From: Acinetobacter oleivorans DR1
GTDB taxonomy: Bacteria > Pseudomonadota > Gammaproteobacteria > Pseudomonadales > Moraxellaceae
DNA: 64,000 nt
Direction of reading: 5' to 3'
NCBI RefSeq assembly: GCF_000196795.1
Contig: NC_014259.1
Coordinates: forward strand, 1,364,001-1,428,000
In this document: in pieces, positions 1-6,892 of the stretch
How positions within the stretch are numbered: position 1 is the stretch's first letter
How the letters are laid out: every line of letters starts with the position of its first letter
Program-made: the position numbers and the translations under genes
The notes under the pieces: model-generated
Told to the model about the DNA's origin: nothing
What the model saw: only the letters and a program-made list of their open reading frames with translations
Databases searched by the model: none

Positions 1-414
1 CCTATGGGTAAGAAATTCGTTGAGATGACGGGTGCTGACTTAAGTAAAGAATGTAGCGCAATTGATTTGCTTAAACGCCCTAATATTAGCTTTGGTCAAA
101 TTGCAGAACTTACAGGTTCTGAAGTTTCTGAGCAGGTTGGTGAGCAAATCGAGATTGCTGTGAAATACGAAGGTTATATTAACCGTCAGCATGAAGATGT
201 GGCACAGTTAAAGCGTCTTGAAGAAACTAAAATTCCTACCGATTTTGATTATGACGTCGTGTCTGGTTTATCTCGCGAAATTACCCAGAAATTAAAAACA
301 GTTCTTCCGGAAACATTAGCTCAAGCAAGCCGTATTCCTGGTGTTACACCAGCAGCTGTTCAGCTTGTAATGATCACAATTCGTAAAAACAATATGATTA
401 AGAAAACAGCTTAA
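1..414 (+). CDS. mnmG: tRNA uridine-5-carboxymethylaminomethyl modification enzyme MnmG (GidA), C-terminal part
   Basis: This is the last 137 codons of MnmG; the reading frame is open at base 1, so the gene starts outside the window. With MnmE, MnmG installs the cmnm5 group on the wobble uridine of several tRNAs. The visible part is the helical C-terminal domain that contacts MnmE and tRNA: the SAIDLLKRPNISF segment, the KYEGYINRQ segment and the conserved ending with SREITQKL and RIPGVTPAAV. An internal ATG at base 4 should not be taken as the start. A strong hairpin terminator follows 17 bases after the stop. Recognised from family memory; no search was run. Confidence 0.95.
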   Translation, partial: PMGKKFVEMTGADLSKECSAIDLLKRPNISFGQIAELTGSEVSEQVGEQIEIAVKYEGYINRQHEDVAQLKRLEETKIPTDFDYDVVSGLSREITQKLKTVLPETLAQASRIPGVTPAAVQLVMITIRKNNMIKKTA

Positions 415-429
415 TCATTTAAGTGTACA

Positions 430-458
430 AAAAGCCCAGTTAAGACTGGGCTTTTTTA
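430..458 (+). terminator. Rho-independent terminator of mnmG
   Basis: AAGCCCAGT, loop TAAG, ACTGGGCTT followed by a T-run. A second, weaker terminator-like hairpin (AAGGAAG at 491-497 with CTTCCTT at 511-517, then T residues) lies just downstream. It insulates the next small transcription unit. Confidence 0.9.
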
Positions 459-527
459 TTTTCTGTTCAAAAAATATATGGAAACTTCCTAAGGAAGAAA
501 ATAGATTTCGCTTCCTTTTTTTCTTAT

Positions 528-556
528 TTCACATATTTCAGGTAGCCAGTTATATT
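528..556 (+). promoter_or_regulatory. Sigma-70-like promoter in front of the 21-codon ORF
   Basis: A -35 box TTCACA (528-533) matches TTGACA in five of six positions. It is separated by exactly 17 bases from the -10 box TATATT (551-556). The predicted start, near 563, would give a 5' leader of about 25 bases before the ATG at 588. It reads away from the mnmG terminators and has no annotated gene downstream on this strand except the small ORF. Confidence 0.55.
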
Positions 557-587
557 AAATTCACGTTCAAACAAGAGGGCTTTAACC

Positions 588-653
588 ATGACAATGAAAT
601 CAATTCGCTACAATGGATATGAAATGGCATGCCAATGTTCATGTTCAAAATAG
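588..653 (+). CDS. Candidate small cysteine-rich peptide, 21 residues
   Basis: The ORF has an ATG at 588, a ribosome-binding site AGAGGG at about 573-578 (9-10 base spacing) and a TAG stop at 651-653. The product is 21 residues and ends in ACQCSCSK, with three cysteines in the last six positions. A 17-base-spaced promoter lies upstream, an 8-bp inverted repeat (668-675/696-703) follows the stop, and a bidirectional terminator closes the unit at 761-787. I do not recognise the peptide. It could be a metal-binding or redox microprotein, the leader of a regulatory RNA, or chance. Expression signals on both sides make chance less likely but do not prove translation. Confidence 0.4.
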   Translation: MTMKSIRYNGYEMACQCSCSK

Positions 654-667
654 CGCAAAAGAAAGAG

Positions 668-703
668 CAGATCAGTTTTGTAGGGGGAGAACAGGCTGAT
701 CTG
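668..703 (+). repeat. 8-bp perfect inverted repeat after the small ORF
   Basis: CAGATCAG at 668-675 pairs with CTGATCTG at 696-703 around a 20-base loop containing TAGGGGGAGA. There is no T-run, so it is not a simple terminator. It may be an RNA structure or protein-binding dyad. Confidence 0.5.
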
Positions 704-760
704 AAACAACTATAAATATAAGAGCCAATATAAAATTAAGAAAATTATAATTCAAAATCT

Positions 761-787
761 AAAGAGAACCTTATGGTTCTCTTTTTT
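761..787. terminator. Bidirectional terminator between the small ORF and the WYL regulator
   Basis: AAAGAGAACC, loop TTAT, GGTTCTCTTT with T-runs in both directions. It serves the minus-strand regulator and would also end a plus-strand transcript from the promoter at 528. Confidence 0.85.
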
Positions 788-791
788 ATAT

Positions 792-1799
792 CTATTTATT
801 TTCAGACTCAATTTCTCGTACAGCGTTGTGTACTTGAATTGGTTCAATATGCAGTAATTTTTTGCCAAAACTACGTAGCCACCACACAAGTTGAGATGTA
901 AAAGGTACTGTTGCGGTAACTTCTACAATATTTTCTTCAAGTGGAATGATAGTTTGGTCCTTACTTAACTGACTTTCATAGAAAGTTCGAGCAGTTTGCT
1001 CTGTCATAGTTAATGTGAGCCGGATTGATTCAGTTGGCTGTTTATAGTCCACTCTGAAGCCTAAAGCACCTGAATCAATATAATGATCAATATCAAAATT
1101 GACAGGATGCAGTGCTCGACTATCTAAGACTTTTGCTGATTTAAAACGGTGCAAGGCAAATGTTTGAACTTCAGTTTTGTCATGCCGTGTGCAAATCAAA
1201 TAAATTACTGCACCTTTTTGTACCAAAGCCAAAGGATTTAAAACATAAGTTTTGTCTTCACCTTGATTTACTCGAGCCTGATAAACACATTCAATTTGTT
1301 TGTCTTGGAGTAGACCTTCATAAATTGCTTGTTGAGCAGCACGGTCGACTACAGGTGGAATAAGTGGTTGGCTTGCGGGGACAATACGTACTCGGTTAAT
1401 CCACTGTCTTACATTATTTTGTGTAGAGAGGCTGCGTTTAGCTAAATCAAACCAAGGTCCCATCTCATCAAGAAGACTAGGTGGAAGCAAGTGTTTAAGA
1501 TGCTCCTCAACCATCATAAAGGTTACTGCCTGAGAGCTCGTCATGTGAGGTAAGCTCTGAATAGGCGCATCGGATTGCCACCGCCAGCCCTGAGGTACGG
1601 CCTTATTGCTTTCAATCGGAAAGCGCTGAGCAATTTGATTTAAATCACGCTGAATAGTCCTTAAACTGATATCAATACCTTCACGTTCAAGCATTTCTTG
1701 TAATTCCCGTGTTCCGATCCATTTACCGGTTGGAAGGCGAGACAAGATCTGCCATTGGCGATATAAACTATTCGAAGTTTCTTTTTCTATTACAGACAT
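792..1799 (-). CDS. WYL-domain transcriptional regulator (YafY-like)
   Basis: This is a 335-residue DNA-binding regulator. The N-terminal winged helix (about residues 14-75, with LQEMLEREGIDISLRTIQRDLNQI) is of the HTH_11/DeoR-like kind. The middle and C-terminal parts form a WYL ligand-sensing domain (about 155-235, with YVLNPLALVQKGAVIYLICTR) followed by the WCX-like region. WYL regulators sense nucleic acid or nucleotide ligands and often control DNA damage or defence genes. The gene diverges from the Anbu operon with a shared 227-bp intergenic region, so it may control that operon (inference from position). A TTGACA element on the minus strand (plus 1832-1837) lies inside the 10-bp palindrome GTGTTGACAC, which would fit autoregulation. 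Confidence 0.85.
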   Translation of the reverse strand: MSVIEKETSNSLYRQWQILSRLPTGKWIGTRELQEMLEREGIDISLRTIQRDLNQIAQRFPIESNKAVPQGWRWQSDAPIQSLPHMTSSQAVTFMMVEEHLKHLLPPSLLDEMGPWFDLAKRSLSTQNNVRQWINRVRIVPASQPLIPPVVDRAAQQAIYEGLLQDKQIECVYQARVNQGEDKTYVLNPLALVQKGAVIYLICTRHDKTEVQTFALHRFKSAKVLDSRALHPVNFDIDHYIDSGALGFRVDYKQPTESIRLTLTMTEQTARTFYESQLSKDQTIIPLEENIVEVTATVPFTSQLVWWLRSFGKKLLHIEPIQVHNAVREIESENK

Positions 1800-2026
1800 A
1801 AGCGTAATACATCTATATCCAATTGCTTTGGTGTCAACACAATAAAAAATCTTTACACATTTAGCAAGTTTGTCAGATTCGGTTTACTGAACCTTTTACA
1901 ATCGATGTTAAGATTTAGAAGAAGAAAGCTATAACAAAACACCGTAAAAATATTAAACATATATAAGTGGCACTGAAATTGCTTATTTAAAAATGAAATA
2001 TAGATAAATGATAAGACGAGGTGGTT

Positions 2027-2227
2027 ATGTCAGAACAAGAGCATGAATTACATATAGATAATGATTTTTTTATACAAGAGCAGACAACTACGGCACTCAT
2101 TAACCCAACCTCTTTTTTAGAACATATTTCCGTACAAACCAATCTATTTGAACAGCTAAAATCAGAATTTTTTAATGAGATGCTGGATGATGTGACATCA
2201 AATGGAGCGGCTTCTAAAAAAAATTGA
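2027..2227 (+). CDS. Short ORF overlapping the ATP-grasp gene; probable displaced N-terminus of that protein
   Basis: The ORF is 66 codons from the ATG at 2027, which has a GAGGTGG ribosome-binding site ending 2 bases before it (a GTG at 2021 is less likely). It ends at TGA 2225-2227 immediately after an A8 tract (2216-2223), 26 bases into the next gene. Its C-terminal FFNEMLDD resembles the [FY]DEM[FY]D motif that normally opens circularly permuted type-2 ATP-grasp proteins and which the downstream ORF lacks. Shifting frame by one base in the overlap joins the two parts. With that join, the spacing from the motif to GITF equals what I remember for the family. It may therefore be part of the ATP-grasp gene rather than a separate gene. 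Confidence 0.5.
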   Translation: MSEQEHELHIDNDFFIQEQTTTALINPTSFLEHISVQTNLFEQLKSEFFNEMLDDVTSNGAASKKN

Positions 2228-3578
2228 ACAATGGTTGAGTATTCGTACTTTAGATGAGTTAAAAGAATTAAATGCTCAAGCGAAGCGGCATTTTCTTTAT
2301 CATGGAATTACTTTTAACGTATACGGTGATAAAGAAGGTACAGAGCGAACGATTCCTTTTGATTTAATTCCACGGATAATTGAAAAAAAACAGTGGGAGA
2401 AAATAGCTTCGGGCTGTGCGCAGCGCGTTAAAGCATTAAATTATTTCCTAGATGATATTTATCATGGACAACATATTTTAAAAGAACAACTGATTCCCGA
2501 AGATCAAATCATGGGGAATGAGGCTTTCCAACCCCATATGCTCAAACATGCTTTGAAAGGTAAAATTTATTCACAAATTAGCGGAATTGATATTATCCGT
2601 GATGGAGAAGGAGAGTTTTTTGTATTGGAGGATAATTTAAGAACACCTTCTGGTGTGTCTTACATGATCGAAAGCCGAAACATTAGCCAACAATTGATGC
2701 CGGAGCTATGTGCAGCCAATAATTTACAGGGAATTGAGCATTATCCAAAACTTTTAAAAGAAATATTGCAGGAGAATTCACCTGCGGATCAACCTTTTGT
2801 GGTTGTACTAACACCGGGACGTTTTAACAGTGCTTTTTATGAGCATGCTTTTCTAGCACGTGAAATGGATGTTCCACTAGTTACAAATCGGGATTTATTT
2901 GTCGAAAATGATCAAGTATTTGTCAAAACTATTCGCGGGCGTCAAAAAGTAGATGTGATTTACCGCCGATTAGATGATGATTTTCTAGATCCTTTAGCAT
3001 TTAGACCAGACAGTGCCTTAGGTGTAGCAGGACTTATGTCCGCTTATTTGCAAAAAAATGTGGTGATTGCAAATGCACCTGGAACAGGCGTGGCTGATGA
3101 TAAATCTATTTATCCTTACGTAGACCAAATGATCCAATACTATTTGGGTGAAACACCAATCTTAAAAAATGTACCTACTTATCAGTGCCGTAAAGATGAA
3201 CATTTAGATTATGTGCTGTCTAATTTAGATCAATTGGTTGTTAAAGAAGCACAGGGTTCAGGTGGTTATGGCATGTTAATTGGGCCTAAAGCCAGTTCGT
3301 GTGAAATTGATGACTTTAGAAAAAAATTGATCGCCACGCCTCATATGTACATTGCACAACCTACCTTAGCTTTATCTGTTGCTCCGACTTTAACGACAGG
3401 AGGGGTGGCTGAACGTCACATTGATTTGCGTCCATTTGTATTGAGCTCACCTTATCGTACAGAAATAGTACCGGGTGGCTTAACACGTGTGGCGATGCAG
3501 GCTGGCTCTCTAGTCGTAAATTCGTCCCAAGGTGGCGGTATAAAAGATACATGGGTTGTCGAAACATTACATTCCTGA
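2202..3578 (+). CDS. Circularly permuted type-2 ATP-grasp protein (DUF404/DUF407), Anbu operon
   Basis: The ORF has 458 codons. It carries the family blocks YHGITFNVYGDKEGTERTIPFD, the DYFLDDIYH-like segment, IDIIRDGEGEFFVLEDNLRTPSGVSYM (ATP/metal site), VVVLTPGRFNSAFYEHAFLAREM and, near the end, VVKEAQGSGGYGMLIGP. The family is an ATP-dependent carboxylate-amine ligase of unproven substrate, regularly encoded with alpha-E, transglutaminase-like and Anbu genes. The annotated ATG at 2202 has no good ribosome-binding site and omits the usual FDEMYD-type N-terminus, which is present in the overlapping upstream frame. This points to a frameshift or slippage at the A8 tract. Function as a ligase in the Anbu system is family knowledge plus context. 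Confidence 0.85.
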   Translation: MERLLKKIEQWLSIRTLDELKELNAQAKRHFLYHGITFNVYGDKEGTERTIPFDLIPRIIEKKQWEKIASGCAQRVKALNYFLDDIYHGQHILKEQLIPEDQIMGNEAFQPHMLKHALKGKIYSQISGIDIIRDGEGEFFVLEDNLRTPSGVSYMIESRNISQQLMPELCAANNLQGIEHYPKLLKEILQENSPADQPFVVVLTPGRFNSAFYEHAFLAREMDVPLVTNRDLFVENDQVFVKTIRGRQKVDVIYRRLDDDFLDPLAFRPDSALGVAGLMSAYLQKNVVIANAPGTGVADDKSIYPYVDQMIQYYLGETPILKNVPTYQCRKDEHLDYVLSNLDQLVVKEAQGSGGYGMLIGPKASSCEIDDFRKKLIATPHMYIAQPTLALSVAPTLTTGGVAERHIDLRPFVLSSPYRTEIVPGGLTRVAMQAGSLVVNSSQGGGIKDTWVVETLHS

Positions 3579-3600
3579 TTGTGGGTTAAAGAGGAACTTT

Positions 3601-4197
3601 ATGGTTTTACTCAATTCGAGTGCGCATCAAATATATTGGTTGGGTCGATATTTAATGCGAGTTAAATTCGCAGCCTCTCATTTACCCTTTACACAAGATG
3701 AGAAAGCAACAAAATTTGCAGCAGCATTTGGTTTGGTCATAGAAAATGCTGAATTACTAAATCACTATATGTTAGACAAGAAGCAAACATTTTCATTACT
3801 GAACCAGTTCATTATTGCTAAAGATAATATTCAGGAACTAAGAGGTATATTGTCATCAAAGGCTTATGCAGAATTAAATCATGTTATTAACACGCTTGAA
3901 GCTCAACCTGAAATCTTGAGAAATGCAGTTGAACAATGTACTCAAATACTAGAAGCGGAAAATGAAGATGTATGTTTATTTCTGCATTTAGGTCAAAAAA
4001 TAGAGCAATTTGATATTGAGTTACGTTTTGGACAAGATTTATCTGCTCTGGTGTTGGAGCTAGATATTTTGGTGAAACGGCTTGCTGACTTAGGTTGGGA
4101 GACTATAGATCAAAATTGGCAAGTGCTGAAACAGCAACTTAAGTGGGACGCTTATTATACTTTTACGCAGCAGTTGGAAAATATGTTTGAGGTCTAA
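3601..4197 (+). CDS. Alpha-E domain protein (DUF403), short form
   Basis: The start is placed at ATG 3601, which follows GAGG at 3591-3594; an earlier in-frame ATG inside the ATP-grasp gene lacks a ribosome-binding site. The protein has 198 residues and opens with the family signature HQIYWLGRYLMRVKFAA. The rest is predicted to be all helical. Typical alpha-E proteins are near 300 residues, so this one is shortened. Alpha-E proteins occur with ATP-grasp and transglutaminase-like partners and are thought to act with them on a peptide-like substrate, though no reaction is proven. It lies 22 bases after the ATP-grasp stop and 2 bases before the transglutaminase gene, so the genes are very likely cotranscribed. 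Confidence 0.8.
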   Translation: MVLLNSSAHQIYWLGRYLMRVKFAASHLPFTQDEKATKFAAAFGLVIENAELLNHYMLDKKQTFSLLNQFIIAKDNIQELRGILSSKAYAELNHVINTLEAQPEILRNAVEQCTQILEAENEDVCLFLHLGQKIEQFDIELRFGQDLSALVLELDILVKRLADLGWETIDQNWQVLKQQLKWDAYYTFTQQLENMFEV

Positions 4198-4199
4198 TT

Positions 4200-4979
4200 A
4201 TGAAATTGATGGTTAATCATCAAACGCATTATAGCTATACGGAAACTGCTCAAAACAGTATTCAGTATATTAAAATGATGCCTCAAACATCGCCGCATCA
4301 ACATGTTATGAATTGGGCAATTAGCGTGCCGGGTGACAAAACGATTAAAAGGGACATATTTAACAATGTCTGGATGACGGCTAGTCAGCGCTATCAATAC
4401 CAACATCTTACATTCATGGCTCAAGGGATTGTTGAGCTTCAAGATGTAGAGCTGGGTTGTGTAAATTTATCTACACCTACAAATTTGTTTTTGCAGATGA
4501 CAGGTGCAACACGATGTGATCCAGAAATGTTGGATTTTGCTAGAAATATTGTATTAGTCAAAGATCGACAGCATATTGCATTATTAAGTGAATATATTTT
4601 ACAGAAAATACTTTATCAGCCTGAAAGTACTTCAGTTCAGACAACTGCAGCTGAAGCCTTTCATGCTGGAGAAGGTGTATGCCAAGATCATGCTCATGTT
4701 TTAATTGCAATGTGTCGTGCGCTACAATTACCAGCACGTTATGTCTCTGGTTATCTATTTGATCAAAACTATCCGCACCTTGCCAGTCACGCTTGGGCGG
4801 AAGTATTTGTAGAAAATCAGTGGTATTGTTTTGATGTAAGCAATCAGTTGTTTACACCCAAACATCATATCTACCTTGCAGTTGGCCGTGACTATCTCGA
4901 TGTGGCACCTATTCGTGGTGTAAGAGAGCAAGGTGGAGTTGAGAACATGATGTCTGTGGTTCAAGTGTTGGCATGTTGA
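4200..4979 (+). CDS. Transglutaminase-like cysteine protease family protein, Anbu operon
   Basis: This 259-residue protein has an N-terminal bacterial transglutaminase-like beta domain (starting VNHQTHYSYTETAQNS) and a papain-fold core. The catalytic triad is visible as Cys161 in GEGVCQDHAH, His197 in SHAWAEV and Asp212 in CFDVSN. No signal peptide is seen, so it should act in the cytoplasm. In this conserved operon type it is assumed to cleave or crosslink a product of the ATP-grasp/alpha-E pair. The start ATG lies 2 bases after the alpha-E stop. Confidence 0.88.
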   Translation: MKLMVNHQTHYSYTETAQNSIQYIKMMPQTSPHQHVMNWAISVPGDKTIKRDIFNNVWMTASQRYQYQHLTFMAQGIVELQDVELGCVNLSTPTNLFLQMTGATRCDPEMLDFARNIVLVKDRQHIALLSEYILQKILYQPESTSVQTTAAEAFHAGEGVCQDHAHVLIAMCRALQLPARYVSGYLFDQNYPHLASHAWAEVFVENQWYCFDVSNQLFTPKHHIYLAVGRDYLDVAPIRGVREQGGVENMMSVVQVLAC

Positions 4980-4995
4980 ATGTAAAGAGAATGAA

Positions 4996-5730
4996 ATGAC
5001 TTATTGTTGTGCGCTAAGATTGGAACAAGGTTTAGTGTTTATTAGTGACACGAGGACTAATGCAGGAGTTGACCATATTTCTGTGTTCCGAAAATTGCAT
5101 ACTTTTGGCGTTACCGGAGAACGTTTTATTGCCTTGCAAACAGCAGGTAACTTAGCCACAACGCAAGCTGTTATAGGTCATTTGCAAAATGCGCTTACTT
5201 TACAGCAAGAGCCTAATTTATATAGTGTTAATACGATGTTTGAGGCAGCAGAACTTATTGGTAAAACTTTAAAAGCTGTTTTAGAGGATATTAGTTCGGA
5301 CACCCAAGAACAAATGAATTACGCCTGTAGTATTTTGGTGGGTGGACAGATTAAAGGTGGTGACATGCAACTTTATAATGTCTATCCACAAGGCAATTTT
5401 ATTTGTGCAACGACGGATACGCCTTATTTTCAAATTGGTGAAAGTAAATATGGCAAACCGATTCTGGACCGAGCTTTATATTATGCAATGCCATTAGATG
5501 ATGCATTACGTTGTAGCTTAATTTCTTTTGATTCGACTTTACGTTCAAATGTTTCTGTTGGTTTACCACTGGATGCATTGATTTATATAAAAGATAGCTT
5601 TGTAATTCCGATGGGAAAACGAATTACAGAAGATGATCCTTATTTTTCACAAATCAGTCGGCAATGGTCCGATACTCTACGCCGCGGCTTACAGGAAATG
5701 CCAAAACCGACTGATGACTACTGGCGATAA
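4996..5730 (+). CDS. anbu: Anbu (ancestral beta-subunit) proteasome-like peptidase
   Basis: The protein has 244 residues and begins MTYCCALRLEQGLVFISDTR. After Met removal, Thr is the N-terminal nucleophile expected of an Ntn hydrolase. The SDTRTNAGVD segment and overall length match Anbu, the bacterial relative of HslV and 20S beta subunits that forms an open helical ring. No ATPase partner is encoded nearby. It closes an operon with ATP-grasp, alpha-E and transglutaminase-like genes, the arrangement reported for Anbu in many proteobacteria. The ribosome-binding site AAAGAGA lies 6 bases before the ATG. The gene is followed by a terminator shared with the convergent alr. Confidence 0.88.
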   Translation: MTYCCALRLEQGLVFISDTRTNAGVDHISVFRKLHTFGVTGERFIALQTAGNLATTQAVIGHLQNALTLQQEPNLYSVNTMFEAAELIGKTLKAVLEDISSDTQEQMNYACSILVGGQIKGGDMQLYNVYPQGNFICATTDTPYFQIGESKYGKPILDRALYYAMPLDDALRCSLISFDSTLRSNVSVGLPLDALIYIKDSFVIPMGKRITEDDPYFSQISRQWSDTLRRGLQEMPKPTDDYWR

Positions 5731-5747
5731 AATTTTGAGTACATAAA

Positions 5748-5780
5748 TAAAAAATCCAAGCATGCTTGGATTTTTTTTAA
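5748..5780. terminator. Bidirectional terminator between anbu and alr
   Basis: The perfect palindrome AAAATCCAAG-CATG-CTTGGATTTT is flanked by an A-run and a T-run, so it can stop transcripts from both convergent genes. Confidence 0.9.
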
Positions 5781-5789
5781 TTTTATTAT

Positions 5790-6866
5790 TTAACTGCTTT
5801 TACGAGTAGGGCGATTGCTTAAGCGACAGAGTAATTCATATCCTATTGTTCCGTTTGCATCTGCAACATCATCCACTAAACGGTGTGCACCCCAAAGTTC
5901 GACTGGCGTACCTAATTTTACTTGCATACCTGTCACGTCGATAGCAAGCATATCCATACTTACTCGACCTACAACTGCACAGAGCTGTTTATCAATAGCG
6001 ACATAATTTTGTTTAATATAAGCTCGTGGATAACCATCACCATAACCTATAGAAACAATCGCGATATCCATTGCTTGCTTTGCGCAAAAAGTGGAGCCAT
6101 AACCGACATGCTCATTAGTCTGAATATGGTTTAGTGCAATGACTTCTGCTGAAAAAGTCATGACTGGTTTTAAGTCAAGATCATGGACTGTTTTATCTGC
6201 AAAAGGTGAAGCGCCGTAAAGCATAATACCCGGACGAACATAATCAAAATGTAATTCTGGCCATTTATAAATAGCAGCAGAGTTACAGCAAGATGCTAAA
6301 ACTGGTTCACAAGCTTGTTTAACTTGTAAAAATTGTTGCTTTTGTTGTTCATTAAGCGGGTGGTCTACATCTGCATTTGCGAAATGCATTGCCAGCACAC
6401 AGGTAAATCCTTCGGCTTTTAAAGTTTTAATAACTTCAATAATTTCAGTAACTTTAAAGCCTAAACGGTTCATGCCGCTATTAAGCTTAACCCAGACTTT
6501 TAAACCTTGAGCGATGTATTTTTGCTTATACTTAATTAACCATTCAAATTGTTGTTGATGGTGAATTACACATTCAAATTTTTGTTCAATTGCAATTGGC
6601 ATTTCATCTTCAGAAAATACCCCTTCAATTAAAGTAACAGATTGTTGAAATCCGAGTTCACGAATTTCTAAACCTTCTTGTAGGCAGGCGACACCAAAGG
6701 CATCTGAGGCATTTAAGGCTGCTAAACAGTCTTTGATTCCATGTCCATAACCATTAGCTTTCACCATACTTACAATTTTTGAATTTGCTGCGAGTTGTTT
6801 GACACGGTTTAAATTATATTGAAGCGCATTACGATCAATATAAACTGTTGCTTGGCGCACCCTCAT
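5790..6866 (-). CDS. alr: Alanine racemase
   Basis: This 358-residue fold-type III PLP enzyme converts L- to D-alanine for peptidoglycan. Lys36 in MVKANGYGHG binds PLP, Tyr256 in EHVGYGSTF is the second catalytic base, and the RPGIMLYG motif (from about 211) is present. It sits 26 bases downstream of dnaB on the same strand, the dnaB-alr order also known from E. coli, which favours alr over the catabolic dadX. The name is by position and family; dadX-type function is not excluded. Confidence 0.93.
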   Translation of the reverse strand: MRVRQATVYIDRNALQYNLNRVKQLAANSKIVSMVKANGYGHGIKDCLAALNASDAFGVACLQEGLEIRELGFQQSVTLIEGVFSEDEMPIAIEQKFECVIHHQQQFEWLIKYKQKYIAQGLKVWVKLNSGMNRLGFKVTEIIEVIKTLKAEGFTCVLAMHFANADVDHPLNEQQKQQFLQVKQACEPVLASCCNSAAIYKWPELHFDYVRPGIMLYGASPFADKTVHDLDLKPVMTFSAEVIALNHIQTNEHVGYGSTFCAKQAMDIAIVSIGYGDGYPRAYIKQNYVAIDKQLCAVVGRVSMDMLAIDVTGMQVKLGTPVELWGAHRLVDDVADANGTIGYELLCRLSNRPTRKSS

Positions 6867-6892
6867 TTACTCCTTTGGGCTAGAGATAGAGT

